Origin: Antilocapra americana | Lineage: Eukaryota > Chordata > Mammalia > Artiodactyla > Antilocapridae | NCBI GenBank assembly: GCA_007570785.1 | Contig: ML664662.1 | Span: forward strand, 1-64,000 | Reading direction: 5' to 3' | Length of the DNA stretch: 64,000 bases | Shown here: one piece after another, positions 50,071 to 62,884 of the stretch | Position numbering within the stretch: position 1 is the first letter of the stretch | Layout of the letters: each line of letters opens with the position of its first letter | Notes under the pieces: model-generated | Told to the model about the DNA's origin: nothing | The model's input: only the letters and a program-made list of their open reading frames with translations | The model's database searches: none | Position numbers and translations under genes: made by a program

Positions 50071-50892
50071 ACAGATTTAACCTTTTTTAATAGAATGTAT
50101 TACATTTAGAAAAATGCATACACAGCACTATGCAAGCATGAAGAATTGTTGTAAAGTAAGGAACCATGTAGCTGCAACCCAGGTCAAGAAATTTAAAAAC
50201 TGCCAGCACTTCAGCACCCCTCAAATTCCCCTTTCTGATTGCAACCCCCTACCTCTCTCACAATTAACATTAATCTAGACTTAACTTCCATGTTTTTTTT
50301 TCTATACCATCTAAATAGGTATCCCTAAATAATGTATTATCTACCTTTCAAAATCTTGATTTACATAGAATCATACAGTATACATTCTTTTTGAGTCTGT
50401 GAGATTTATCCAGGTTAGTTTGATCTCTATTATTTTGTTGCTATAGTGCTGTATAGTGTTAGTGAACAAACCTTCACACGTGTATTTATTCATGTAAATG
50501 TTAATGTGTATTTGAGTTGTTTCCAGATTTGGCTATGTTGAACAATACTGTTGTAAACAATCTTGTACATGTATCCTAGTGCACCTAAGTGAACATTCAT
50601 ATAGGGTGTAGACCTAGGAGTAGAGTTAATAGGTTTCAGAGTTTATATTGATACAACTTTAGTTTTCCTAGATAACATCAGGCTATTTTCTAAAGTAGAT
50701 GTGTAAACTGACCCTTTACCAGTGGTATATGCCTCTCTAAGGTGATCCAAGTCCTAGTTTTCCTGGCACTGCCCCATGTTTAAAATACTGTTTTTAGTCC
50801 TTATTTGTTAATTTATGCCTTCCTTTTATTCTCATGATTAATTATTACCTATGCTACACACCTTTGCTAATACTTGGCATTATTGGAATTAT

Positions 50893-51147
50893 TAAATTTA
50901 TTTTTAATTGAAGAATAATTGCTTTATAGTATTTTGTTGGTTTCTACCAAACATCAACATGAATCAGGCATAGGTTTACTTATGTCCCCTCCCACTTAAA
51001 CATCCCTCCACCTCCCCATTCCACCCCTCTAGGTTATTACTGAGCCCTGATTTGAGTTCCCTGAGTCAAACAGCAAATTCCCATTGGCTATCTATTTTAC
51101 ATATAGTAATGTATGTTTCCATGTTACTCTCTATATACATCCCAATT
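50893..51147 (-). mobile_element. Ruminant L1 3' end, different subtype
   Basis: Contains ttaattgaagaataattgct and catcaacatgaatcaggcat, like the fragment at 20409 but longer. It is inserted in the ancient L1 3' UTR. Confidence 0.88.
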
Positions 51148-51189
51148 TTAGCCAATTGGTATGTAGTAGAATCTCCTTGTAGTTCTTCC

Positions 51190-51628
51190 TGATTGTTGTT
51201 CAGTCACCCAGTCGTGTGACTCTTTGCAACCCCATGATCTGCAACACACCAGGCCTCCCTGTCCCTCACCATCTCTCGGAGTTTACCTAAGTTCATGTCC
51301 ATTGCATCAGTGATGCCATCCAGCCACCTCATCCTCTGATGGCCTTTTCTCCTTCTGCCCTCAATCTTTCCCAGCATCAGGGACTTTGCCAATGAGTCAG
51401 CTGCTCGCATCCAAAATATTGGTGACCAAAATACTGGAGCTTCAGCTTCAGCATCAGTCCTTCCAATAACTATTCAGGTTTGATTTACCTTAAGATCGAT
51501 TTGATCTCCTTGCTGTCCAACGGACTCTCAGGAGTCATCTCCAGCACCACAGTTCAAAGGCATCAATTCTTGGGCGCTCTGCCTTCTTTATGGTCCAGCT
51601 CTCACAACCATACATGACCACTGGTAAT
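51190..51628 (-). mobile_element. BovB LINE, 3' fragment, inside ancient L1
   Basis: From attgttgttcagtcacccag to catacatgaccactgg. Ancient L1 sequence resumes on the far side (ccctaattgccatgtagtca). Confidence 0.9.
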
Positions 51629-52410
51629 CTTCCTGGTTATTCTTCCCTAATTGCCATGTAGTCACATATCTCTTCATTCTTGTAATGATATCTTTTGATT
51701 AACAGAAGTTTGTGATTTTAATATAGTCTAATTTATCATTTTAAAATTTTATGGCCAGTGTTTTTGTATCTTGTTTAAGAAATTATTTACTCCCCTGAGA
51801 TTATGAAGATATTGTTATGTTTTCCTATCCACCTGGAATTGATTTGGGGTGTACCATAAGGTAGCAGTCTAGTTTCATTTTTTTCCGTATAGATAATCAA
51901 TAGTCTCAGCACAGTTACTGAAAAGACTGCTCTGTAGTACCACTTTTGCCATAAATCAGGCATCTGTTTATGTATGATTGTTCTAGGCTCTGTTCTGGTC
52001 TCTTGGCTTATTTGCGTGGCATTGCACTGCGAGTATGTTGTCTTAGCTTTGCAATAAGTCCTGGTTACTAGTAGAGCAGGGCTTTCTACTTTGTTCTTCT
52101 TCAGACATTTCTTAAGAGCTATACTTGTCTCTGCATTTTCCATTTCCATTTTAGAATCAAGTTGTCAATTTAAACATATGCACACTTAAACTCTTGAGAT
52201 TTTGCCTTAAATTATTGTGTTAAATCTTTATAGCAGCTTAAGAATAATTGACAGATTTATTGTTGAGTCTTCCAATTTATGAACATAGTGTCTGTCTTCC
52301 CATTTATTTAGATCCTTGATGTCTTTCAATGAAGTTTTATACTTTTCTTCATAGAAGTTATGTACATCTCTTGTTAGATTCTTAGATATTTGCTTTTAAA
52401 TGTAGATCAA

Positions 52411-52450
52411 TCTCTTTCTCCCTCCTTCCCTCCCCCTTTTTCTCTCTCTT
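52411..52450 (+). repeat. 40-nt uninterrupted polypyrimidine tract
   Basis: Only C and T from 52411 to 52450, continuing after one A with ctctccttcctt. It lies in the ancient L1. Confidence 0.9.
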
Positions 52451-54929
52451 ACTCTCCTTCCTTATATTGACATTATATTCCTTCTATTAATCAAGCTTCA
52501 TCATTTCCAATAATTTATCTATAGAACTATGTGGATTTTCTGCATACTTGATCATTTGTGTATGAAGAGGATTCTTTCTCTAGCCTTTACTGCAGTGGAT
52601 AAAATATACAGAATAATGATAGCAAATCTTTGTTTATTTCTGATTTTAGGGTTTGCAAGGCATAAATAGATGGTGAATTTCATCAAATTCTTTTTTTTTC
52701 TGTGTATATTGAAGTGATCATATGGTTTTCTTTGCTAATGCAATGAATTTCATTGATTCTTTCATTAACCACACTTGGTGTTGATTTATAATCCATATAA
52801 TACTTTCTATTGCTAGATTTGGTTTGCTTGTATTTTGTTTAGACTTTTTACGTCTATATTTGTGGGAAGATTATACTATAATTTTCTTGTACTATCCATA
52901 TCTGATTTTTATATCTAGATTACGCTCGTCTCATAAAATGAATTGAGGAGTAGTCTCTGTTTTTTGTTTTACATACGTGATTGGTAGCACTCACCTATAA
53001 ACCCATCCAGGCCAGACTTTCTTATGAGAAGGGTTTTCATGTCTGATTCAATTCCTTAAATATTTATAGAAATATTTAGGTTTTTGTTTATTAATCTTTC
53101 ACCCTTGAAGAATCATATTTTGCTTGGAATGAGTGCTTTTTACCTAAACTTTATACAATTTTATTATAAAGTGGTTCATAATATCTCTACAGGGTCTTTT
53201 TCATTCTTAATGCTAGTAATTTATACCTTTTCTTTTTCTCTCTCAGCCTTCCCAGATGTTTACCCATTTTACTAGTCTTTTAATCAGTGACTTTTAGGTC
53301 TGTAATTCCTTTTTACTGTGTGTTTATTTTCTATTTCAGTAATTTCTATTTGTTGTTTTTTCCATCCTTCTATTTTGGATTTAATTTTCTAGGATTTATT
53401 TCCTTTTTAAAATTTCAAACTTTTTCTATCCTTATGTTTTACATGTGTCTCTCATTAAAGGAATATAGTTGTTTTTTTATTCTAGACTCTAAATTTTCAT
53501 TTTTTAATTAGCATTTATTTCTTTTACATTTAGTTTTAGTATATTTTGATTGACATTGTGGTCTTCTTATGTGCTTTCTATTTATACCAACTATTACTTA
53601 TTTCTTCACCTTCCCTGATTTATTTGAATCAGTTGAATACGTTTTATTATTTCATTTTTTTTCTATTAATTCAGAAGTTTAAGCACCCTTTGCCTTCATC
53701 TGAGTGTATACCCCAGAAATGCCTCCCCAATTCATCAAATCCTAATGTTAATGTCGTTATTGTCTTCCTGAACAATATAAGCACTGTACGGCACATTAAT
53801 TCCATATAATACAACCCTTGACTTATAGGATATTTGTGTATATAAATGTGTAAGTTGCATGTATTTACCAAATAATATTATTATTATTGTTATTTATTTA
53901 TATTTACCTACACACTAATCCTTTCTTTGTTATTTATTCTTTCAGCATCTCTAAAGTTTTACCTGGATTCATTTTTTTGTGTGTCAATCTGCTAAGTGCA
54001 AACTCCATTTTTGTTAGTTTCAGAATTTCTTTAGATTCCCTTTAGTGTTGAGGGATATCCACTGGGTAGAGAATTCTAGGTTGATGTTTTCTTTCTCTTA
54101 TATATGATTCTGCTGTTTTCTAACTTCCATTGGTATTAAGAATTCACCTAGCAATCTGTCACTTCTCTCTGAGGGTAGTCTTTCTTTCTTTTTAAGGTTA
54201 TTGAAAAAATGTTTTTTTCATCTTTTGTTTTCTATAGTTTTTTCTGTAGTGTGGGTTGTGTGTGTCCATGTGTTTTAATCATGCCTTAGGTTTTTAGGTC
54301 TCTTGAATAGGTGTATTGATATTGTTTATGGTTAGAGAATATTCTCAGCCATTATCTCTTTAAATACTACCTTTGCCTTTTTCTTTCTCTCATCACCTTT
54401 GTGACCCAATTAAGTATAGATATAGGTATACCTTATAGTATTCTCTATATCTTCTACCTTCTTTTCTGAATTTTGTGTTTTCCTTTTTAAAATCTATATA
54501 TTTTCTCTTTTTTTCAAAAACGTATTCAAGCTCAGCTTTTATATTATGAGACATAGTAGGTTTCCTTATTCAATAATCTATGTAGGATAATCTCCGTATA
54601 GAAAATCCCTATTCATCATTATTGTCTGTCATTTTTGCTGGTTCTTGATCAAGATATCTTACCCCTTTATATACCTGATTCATTTTGACTGTGGGCTAGA
54701 AATTATTTTGAAATTTTTTGGCTTTGAATGATGCTTTCTTCCCCTAGAGAAAACTTTAATTCCCTTCTACTGGCACATTTAAGCACTAGCAGTCTGGGAC
54801 TACCTTAATTGAGGTTCAAGGCTTAGATTTTCAGGGCCAATCAAAGGTAAGGCGAGACTGCAAGTACGTGAAGGCACTATTCACTTCCAGTTCAAGCCTA
54901 GCTCTTTATGGTCCTAGCTCAATGTTGGA

Positions 54930-55735
54930 GAGTTCATTTCAGTCGCTTAGTTGTGTTCGTCTCTTTGTGACCCCATGGACTGCAGTTTGAGCTTGCTCAA
55001 ACTCATGTCCATCGAGTCGGTGATGCCATCCAGCCATCTCATCCTCTGCCATCCCCTTCTCCTCCTGCCTTCAATCTTTCCCAGCATCAGGGTCTTTTCC
55101 AATGAGTCAATTCTTCACATCAGGTGGCCATAGTATTAGACCTTCAGCTTCAGCCTCAGTCCTTCAGGACTGATTTCCTTTAGAGACTGGTGTGATCTTG
55201 CCATTCAAAGGACCCTCAAAAGTCTCCAGCACCACAGATTAAAAGCATCAGTTCTTCGGCGCTCATCTTTCTTTATGATACAACACTCACATCCATACAT
55301 GACTACTGTAAAAACCATAGCTTTGACTAGATGGACCTTTGTCAGCAAAGCAACATCTCTGCTTTTTGATATGTTGTCTTGGTTTGTCATAGCTTTTCTT
55401 TCCAAGGAGCAAGCATCTTTTAATTTCATGGCTGCAGTCACCATCTGCAGTGATTTTGGAGCCCCAAAAAATAAAGTCTCTCACTGTTCCATTGTTTCCC
55501 CATCTATTTGGCATGAAGTGATGGGACCAGATGCCATGATCTTAGTTTTCTAAGAATGTTGAGCTTTAACCCAACTTTTTCACTCTCCTCTTTCACTTTC
55601 ATCAAGAAGCTCTTTAGTTCCTCTTCACTTTCTGCCATAAGGGTGGTATCATCTGCATATCTGAGGTTATTGATATTTCTCCCTGCAATCTTGATTCCAG
55701 CATGTGCTTCATTCAGCCCAGCATTTTGAATGATG
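54930..55735 (-). mobile_element. BovB LINE, 5'-truncated
   Basis: Antisense from tttcagtcgcttagttgtgt to cattcagcccagcattttg. Frames at 55205-55514 carry BovB C-terminal motifs. A short deletion near 54990 removes the 'acaccaggctccc' part. Confidence 0.9.
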
Positions 55736-55959
55736 TTGGAGAGTAGTTTATGATGTTCCCCTGAATTCTGACTTGTTTTCCATTAGAGATCTTCTGTATA
55801 AGTGAATGGCCCCAGGGCAAGAGAAGGACTTTGATCCTTGGCTTTCCTCTCTTAGTTGACACTCTTAGATTTTAGCCACTATTTCTGACAATTTGATTAG
55901 TACTTTGATGTTTTCGGGAACTTTTTAATCCAGTTTTTCTATTGTCTTCACTCAGAGAC

Positions 55960-56340
55960 ATCACCTATCAGAAGTGTAGCCAATAGAGTTAAAACTCTTT
56001 TTACATAGTGTCATGTTATTGTTCATAAGGATTGTACCAATTTATATTCAAGCCAGTGGTAAATGAAAGCAACCATGTTTACATTTTGATAGGTCACAAT
56101 GACATTTTGGTTTCATTTGCATTTATTTTATTACTAATATGGTCACATATTTTAGAAGTATGTTTACCCATTTCTTTTTCATGTTTACTTTCTTTAGGTT
56201 TTTTTGGCCATTTTATAAGAATTCCTTATTTACTAAAGGTATTTACCTTTTTCATGCATTTGCAAATATTTTCCCCACATTTGCCTGTTTAATTTTGTTT
56301 TACATTTCTGCACCTTTTTGTATATTGACTTTTTAAATAT
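55960..56340 (-). repeat. Ancient L1 3' UTR fragment, antisense
   Basis: Contains ttggtttcatttgcatttat, tggccattttataagaattc and catttgcaaatattttcccc. This order belongs to an L1 3' UTR, so it is a separate copy from the one ending at 55950. Confidence 0.6.
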
Positions 56341-56454
56341 TCAGAAGTTTAAGATTCTGTTAGGGAAAGAAATTACAAATAAGAATGAAGACTAGAGTGA
56401 ACCCTGTGGTGCTGGATTAGAGTTGGAGATGACAGAATGACATCATATTTAGCA

Positions 56455-56600
56455 TGTACACATATTTAACATGTGTACACACATGCAAGTATACATATAT
56501 GTGTCCGCATGTGTATACATACATATACTCATATACATGTAAGTACAGATACAGAAATAAATATAAATACATATGCATGGTTAGTACACATACATAAATT
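56455..56600. repeat. Degenerate ATAC/ACAT-rich low-complexity tract
   Basis: Alternating purine-pyrimidine sequence (acatatatgtgt, gtatacatacatat). Frames on both strands here are low-complexity artefacts. Confidence 0.8.
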
Positions 56601-56909
56601 TCTGCCACTGAAAGGGCCTAGAAGCTGTGACACTGCAATAGTAATGAGCAGACCCACATCCAGATCTTCATTTCTAAATACATTCTCCAATAAAAGGAGC
56701 CAAGGCTCTTTCTAAAAATTACTCTAGGACTGAGGCAGAGAACACACAAGCTTGGAGCATTTTATAATGCCTGGAAGTAAGGTAATGCTAAAAAAACAGA
56801 AAGTTGAGAGGGCATGTGAAAGGGACAAAGAACCAATCTGAAAGAGCTCCCAGTGGCCAAAACTGGAACAGATTAGAGCAACAAAATAGTGTAGCACTAG
56901 GCTATGTGC
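56601..56909. other. Intron, nothing recognised
   Basis: No element or exon recognised. Confidence 0.45.
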
Positions 56910-57060
56910 TCCGTGCTCAGTTACTCGGTCATGTCCAACTCTTTGTGACTCCATGGGCTGTCACCCACCAGGCTCAGAACCCAGGGACCGAACCTACGTC
57001 TCTTACATCTCCTGCATTAGCAGGCAGGTTTTTTACCACTAGCGCCACCTGGGAAGCCCA
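56910..57060 (-). mobile_element. Bov-tA SINE with large internal deletion
   Basis: Bov-A end (tcagttactcggtcatgtcc) jumps from caccaggctc directly to agaacccagggaccgaacc, losing the central Bov-A part. The tRNA-derived head is intact. Confidence 0.9.
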
Positions 57061-57153
57061 GTAGTAAGCTACAACCCCAAGGTATAAATTAAGTATCTAT
57101 GAGCCCATACCAATATAAATAAATTATTGAATAAATCAATGGTAGAGAAGAGC

Positions 57154-57194
57154 TGCTTCCCAGGTGGCTCAGTGGGTAAAGAATCCACCTGCTA
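57154..57194 (+). mobile_element. Bov-tA head only (about 40 bp)
   Basis: Only gcttcccaggtggctcagtg plus ggtaaagaatccacctgc remain. It points the opposite way to the SINE at 56910, 93 bp away. Confidence 0.8.
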
Positions 57195-57554
57195 AGACAG
57201 TATTTGTCTTCATCTGACTTATTTCACTTAGCATTATACTATAATATTTAACATAACTTAGTAAAAATTATATTTAACTTTAAAATTTTTATATTCATAC
57301 ATCTTTTGTCTGGAAATCTAGATGTCTTGCCACAGTAACATACTACTAATAGCTTCATCCTACTAGTTTAAACATATAATAAAAGCAAGAAACTGAATAC
57401 AGACTAGCATTTCTTTGCCCTTCTTTTCATCCTTTGAGTATATCCCAGTAGGGTGGCACAATCAAAACACTGGGTTTTAAAGTCACTTAAATAACTGTTC
57501 TCTTTGTGCCTGTGTGACAAGCTTGACATACAGTTAGGTATGTTTATTTCAGTT
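57195..57554. other. Intron, nothing recognised
   Basis: No element or exon recognised. Confidence 0.45.
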
Positions 57555-59030
57555 TCTTTTCTTTATTTAAGTTTTTATTGAGATAATTATAGATTTCCAT
57601 GCAGCTGTAAGAAATAATACAGAGATCCTTGTATTACAGATGTTTCCCAGTTTCTCCCAATGTTAACATTTTGCAAAACTAGTATGATATCTCAACCAGG
57701 GTGTTGCACTGATACACTATCCTGAGCTTACTCAGATGTCTGCATCAGTTAAATTTTAGGAATTGCCTCTTACTTCTTCTTGACTTAATTTTGTTTTTAG
57801 ATTATTAAATATATGTACATGATTAAAAAGTCAAACTTATGAATAAGATTCATTTAGAAAGGTCTCACTTGACTCTATCCCCATTCACTTCCTACCTTAG
57901 AAGAAATTATTTTGTAAAATTAGTTTGAATTTTATTTATCAATATTTCTGTTTGAAAATATAAGAAAATGCATGTATATTTTTGTACCACCCTCTTCTTA
58001 CACACTCTTATATACTCTCTTCTAAACTTTGATTATTTTAAATTTCACAATATGAAAACACCGGGAATCTTTCCATAGCAATATGTAAACATCTTCATTC
58101 CTATTTACACCTGCTTAGTACTCCATTATGGATGTAGAATTGTTTATTAAGCCAAGTCCCTATTGACGGATATTTGGGCAATTTCCAGTCTTCTTTTACA
58201 TTAATAACCTTGTATCTACATCATTTTATACTATCAGTTTAGTTCAGTCATTCAATCATGTCCGACTCGTTGTGACCCCATGAACCACAGCATGCCAGCC
58301 CTCCCTGTCCATCACCAACTCCCAGAGTCCACCCAAACCCATGGCCATCGAGTTGATGATGCCATCCAGCCATCTCATCCTCTGTCTTCCCCTTCTCATC
58401 CTGCCCTCAATCTTTCCCATCATCAGGGTTTTTTCCAAAGAGTCAGCTCTTCGCATGAGGTGGCCAAAGTATTGGAGTTTCAGCTTCAACATCAGTCCTT
58501 CCAATGAACACCCAGGACTGATCTCCTTTAGGATGGACTGGTTGGATCTCCTTGCAGTCCAAGGAACTCTCAAGACTCTTCTCCAACACCACAGTTCAGA
58601 AGCATCAGTTCTTCAGTGCTCAGCTTTCTTTATAGTCTAACTCTCACATCCATACATGACCACTGGAAAAACCATAGCCTTGACTATACGTATCTTTGTC
58701 AGCATAGTAATGTCTCTGCTTTTTAATATGCTGTCTAGGTTGGTCATAACTTTCCTTCCAAGGAGTAAGTGTCTTTTGATTTCATGGCTGCAATCACCAT
58801 CTGCAGTGATTTTGGAGCCCAGAAAAATAAAGTCAGCCACTGTTTTGCACTGTTTCCCCATCTATCTGCCATGAAGTGATGGGACCGGATGCCATGATGT
58901 TAGTTTTCTGAATACTGAGCTTTAAGCCAACTTTTTCACTCTCCTCTTTCACTCTCATTAATGCCAAATTCCATCCATAAATGTTGTACCACTTTGCATT
59001 CCTACAAGCACTGCATAAGAGTTGTAGACT
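57555..59030 (-). repeat. Ancient L1 3' UTR, antisense, split by BovB
   Basis: Left part (57555-58236: atagatttccatgcagctgta, ctactccattatggatgtaga style phrases) resumes after the BovB with ccactttgcattcctacaag at 58988. Confidence 0.65.
58237..58965 (-). mobile_element. BovB LINE, 5'-truncated, well preserved
   Basis: Antisense from gttcagtcattcaatcatgt to actctcctctttcactctc. Frames 58256-58573 and 58637-58861 (minus) keep long stretches of the BovB C-terminal protein, making this one of the least decayed copies. Confidence 0.93.
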
Positions 59031-59479
59031 TTAACTTGAAATTGTGATCTAAAGAACTGAACTAATCTCTTAGTCATATTAATTAATAAAATACCTTATT
59101 TCATTCTAAAACTGCCCTTACATGTATAAGTCTAGACAGAGAGAGTTGTAGATAAATTTTGTTTTGTTTTATGGTCTTAGTCCTTATGTGTGGACTTGAC
59201 CAGAATGCCATTAACTAGAGTGGATTTCATATCTTTGTGAAATCACTGGGCCCAAGAGAATTTGTAATACTCAGAAGTAAAGATAAGGTTGTTAGTCCCT
59301 CTACTGGTCATTGACTTGAGTCAGTAGGCAGTGTCTTTGAATATTAGTGTGGGGATATGAAAAATATATTTGTTCTGCCTTTTTACCAGAATCTAGAAAG
59401 TATTATTTGGCTTAAAGATACTCTTCATATTTCTCCTGCACACCATCAAGGGTTCAAGAGGTTCATAAGAAATAAGGGC
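59031..59479. other. Intron, nothing recognised
   Basis: No element or exon recognised. Confidence 0.45.
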
Positions 59480-60440
59480 AAAATCTTGATGAGTCTTTTA
59501 AAAAAGACATGGCAAGGATTTGGGATTTTATCTTAAAGATGTAGATGCCATCATAAGCCAAGGTATATGATCAGACTTCCATTTTAAAAGCATTTTTTGG
59601 CTATAGTATTGCTAGAGAATTGGATTTAGATGTGGAGAGAATTAGGAGGCCATTGGAGTGATTTAGTATGAGTGTTGATGGCTGGGATAGATCAGTGTCA
59701 GTAGCAGTGAAAGGAAGTGAATAGAACCTGAAGATGTTTAGGAATTAGAATGGACAGGATTTGATGATTGGATGAAGGAAATAAGGAAGTAGGAATCAAA
59801 GTTGATCTTCTGATCACTGACTTGAGCACATAATAAGATAATGGTGCTTGGAAATAGATGGTAAAATACATTTTGGACGTGTTGAGTTTGATGTTTCTGT
59901 GAGACATCTGAGTGAAACTGCTAAAGATGAAGCTAAATATGTGGATGAGGTGCACAGAGAGAGATCTTGGATAGATGCAGAGATTTGAAGATGGTTGCTA
60001 TTTAGATGGTTTGTGCTGTACTTAGTCATATCTGACTCTTTGTGACCACGTGGACTGTAGCCTGCCAGGCTCCTCTGTCCATGGAATTCTCCAGACCAGA
60101 ATACTGGAGTGGGTTGTCTTGCCCTCCTCTGACCAGAGAATCTCCCCAACCCAGGGATTGAACCCAGGTCTCCTGCATTGCAGGCAGCTTCTTTACTGTC
60201 TGAGCCTCCGGGAAAGCCCATTTAGATGGTTTAGGAAGGGTATATAGAAGGATATGAATAGAGGACTTGAGGACTGAGGGTCTTCCAAATTTGAAAGGGT
60301 TGGGTGTAGAATAGGAAAAATAGCTATCAGATGAGATAGCAAAGGAATAGCTCAAGAGCTGGAGAGAAAATCATGACTGTTGGATGTCACAGATGCCAGG
60401 TAAAAAGAGTGTATCAGGAACAATATTGTGTGGAAAGGAA
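59480..60440 (+). repeat. Old mammalian repeat, same family as 7380-9720, split by Bov-tA
   Basis: Landmarks: gggattttatcttaaagatg, gaggccattggagtgattta, aatggacaggatttgatgat, ttttggacgtgttgagtttg and gtgagacatctgagtgaaac. The order is consistent with the copy at 7380-9720. Confidence 0.5.
60013..60219 (-). mobile_element. Bov-tA SINE with TSD
   Basis: Reverse copy. The 13-bp duplication atttagatggttt lies at 60000-60012 and 60220-60232, identical on both sides. Confidence 0.94.
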
Positions 60441-61139
60441 GGGGTTTTGCAATTCTCGGTTCCATCCTTCACCAAACTTGCTTATTCCTCAACCAGTATC
60501 CAGTGCTCACCCTATGCATGACCTCAGTTCTGAGATATCCTCCCTTTATGCCATCTCTTGGTATCTCTTTTCTCCTATTTGGTGTGTCTATCTGATTGCT
60601 TATTTCCATAGTGAGAGAGAGTGTGAAATATGAGAGGGCAAATGGAGAGGCCTGTGCTATTGTCCTAAGTCTGTCAGAAACTTAGTAATTTTGTTTCTTA
60701 ATGCCTTTTATCTATGAAATATGGCTGGCAGCTCAGGATGGAGATGGATGGGCATGGAAATATTATAATGAGAAGGAGAAAGAGAGGAAGGAAGAGAAAG
60801 ATCCCTCATAGAGGAGGCAATACTGAAATGTGAAGGATGACCTGGAGTTTGCTAAGTGGCAGTGACAAGTCAAAGCCCACTTCTTTTCCGTGCTTGGGCT
60901 AGGGTTCTAGGTAGAAGAGTTTAATTTTGGATGGGAAGCAAATTTACTATATGAGTGGGAAAGGAGGCAACCATTATGGGCAAGAGCATGTGGAATAGCG
61001 AGAAATGTGAGTCAGCTTATATGGTTGGAGCATCGTTAGTCATAGTGGGCTGTTACTTTAGAACAAGATGAGAGAATGACTGGAGATGAACTTGGACGTG
61101 TTATAGTAAAAAACCTTTGGTGATGGGTGTGACTGCATG
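60441..61139. other. Intron, nothing recognised
   Basis: GA-rich in part (60760-60800). No exon or repeat recognised with confidence. Confidence 0.45.
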
Positions 61140-61330
61140 TGCTACACTAACTTATCTATTATCTGCTAATTCCTCTCAGCCACCCACTAAGGTTGACTAT
61201 CCATTTTACAGATGAGAAGACTGTAGCTTAGGAGGCTGTGACTTGTTCAAGGTCCCAAAGTTGGTGTGCTGCAGCCAAGATTCTAGTCTTGACAGTTTGA
61301 CTCTAGAGCCCTCACTCTTTAATTGCTCTG
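61140..61330 (-). repeat. MIR relic
   Basis: Antisense MIR: ccattttacagatgagaaga, gtgacttgttcaaggtccc and ttctagtcttgacagtttgac. Confidence 0.72.
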
Positions 61331-61399
61331 ATACATCTAGGGCTTTTGCTCCTACGGTAATTTTAGTATACATGCTCCTGAAGCAAGCACTGCTGCCAT

Positions 61400-61800
61400 G
61401 TCAAGGATTTTAATATTAATACATCCATTCACATGTATTTATTGAATGCCTACAGTGTGCCAGGCACTTTTCTAGGTGCTGAGGATTTAACAGTGTAAGT
61501 AATTCAAAATCAGTGCCTACATGAAACTTACATTCTCCTGGAAGAGACATACTAACAAGTAAATGTGTGATAATGATAGCTAGTAATGACAAGTGCTGCC
61601 AAGAACAAGGACCACATAAGGGATAAAGAGTGATGAGGATGCTACTTCAGATAGGATGTTCACATAAGCCCTTTCTGAGGAGGTGACGTGTAACCAGACT
61701 TTAAATTTTATTCTATAGGTGGTAGAGCACAGTGAAGTAATTCTACCAAGGTAATAATATAATCAGATTTTGTGCACCAGGGAGAGACCCCTAGACTCCA
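61400..61800. repeat. L2/MIR-related ancient repeat
   Basis: tgtatttattgaatgcctac, gtgccaggcacttttctagg, gaggaggtgacgtgtaacc and ataatataatcagattttgtg appear in the order of a very common old mammalian repeat. Its family name is not certain. Confidence 0.5.
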
Positions 61801-62884
61801 TGTGAACAATGTAGTAGACAATCAAAACTAAAGTCAATAAAGAGTTCCAGGCAAGATGAGATTTTAGAGTTCAGCTTCTTCATTGTAACAGAAACTGAGA
61901 GCCCATAAGAGGAAGAGAACTGGAGTCTAGCTCACCACTTGAAATCCAGGGATGAGACAGACACCCTCAGCCTAAAGAGTAGCTAAGAAAATCTCTAGCC
62001 ATCCTACATAAAACGATAGCTCAGGGGGGCCTAAAGAGAAAAACAAATATAAGAAATTCCCCAGTCAAGATTAGTGTTTGAATGAAATTTTCAAAGCATA
62101 CAAAGAAAAACTAACATCCTGAAACAAACTCAACATAGGAAATTTGGTCTAAAGGAAATCGGAAATAATAGGAAAATCTGAAAGGGACTTCAACATCCTC
62201 AAAAAGATAATGAGAACAGGTAACATTCATACTAGAGGCTGTTCTATTTGGTGAACATTGGAAAGTCCTTAAGAGAGCATGTGCGTGTGTGTGCACACAG
62301 TGTATGTTGGGAATCAGTCTGGCCAAATTGAAAGACAGCATTGAAGAACCAACACAGAACAAAGCACAGTTAGACAGAGACAGTAAGTATGAAAGAGAAG
62401 CTAAGAGTCATGGAAGCCACACTGAGAAGATCCAACATACAGGAATTCATACAGAATCCTAGAAGTAAAATGTAGAGAGAGTGATGATGAGGGGAGCCCT
62501 TACTCGAAAAGATAATACTCCCAAACTGTACCAAATAGAAGAAAGACTATCCCCTGCAAACAGAAATAAGGTTTGGGGAAGAAAATTGTGGATTAACTTT
62601 TGGATCATCCGAGCTTGTGACAATTGTGGGACTCCTACCTGGTGATGTGTGGTACACAGCTGCCCATATGAATCTGGCACCCCAGGAGAAGAATCTGGGC
62701 TCAAGGTGAAAGTTAGGAGTCCTAACCATTAGAACAGGGCCCTTTTCACCTCTTGGTACTTAAGTTTCTACCCAAGTACTTGCAAGAATGAAAGGGAATG
62801 AGGGAATATTCTCATAATCAAAACACTGGGTAGTCTTACCATCATTCATTGTCATTGTCATAAACTCTATTACAGAGTCTCAGG
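61801..62884. other. 1.1-kb intron stretch, nothing recognised
   Basis: Short minus-strand frames at 62111-62362 and 62459-62729 have no recognisable domain. Confidence 0.45.

Larger units (their letters stand above)
49061..55950 (-). mobile_element. Ancient L1 (L1M-type), antisense, long but split by younger elements
   Basis: Read antisense, it runs from 3' UTR (49490-50880, 51148-52140; e.g. ctgagattatgaagatattg, gtcttagctttgcaataagtc) through ORF2 (about 52140-53960; e.g. gatcatatggttttctttgc, cccatccaggccagactttc) to a probable ORF1/5' region (54000-55950; e.g. gttttcgggaactttttaat). Interruptions: Bov-tA 49279, ruminant L1 ends 49780 and 50893, BovB 51190 and BovB 54930. No open frame of consequence survives. 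Outer limits are approximate. Confidence 0.75.

Noticed and set aside
51787..52149. 120-codon minus-strand open frame
   Set aside because: Falls in the ancient L1 3' UTR, which is non-coding; chance frame.
56417..56715. Frames rich in Tyr/Val or Thr/His on both strands
   Set aside because: Produced by alternating ATAC/ACAT low-complexity DNA.
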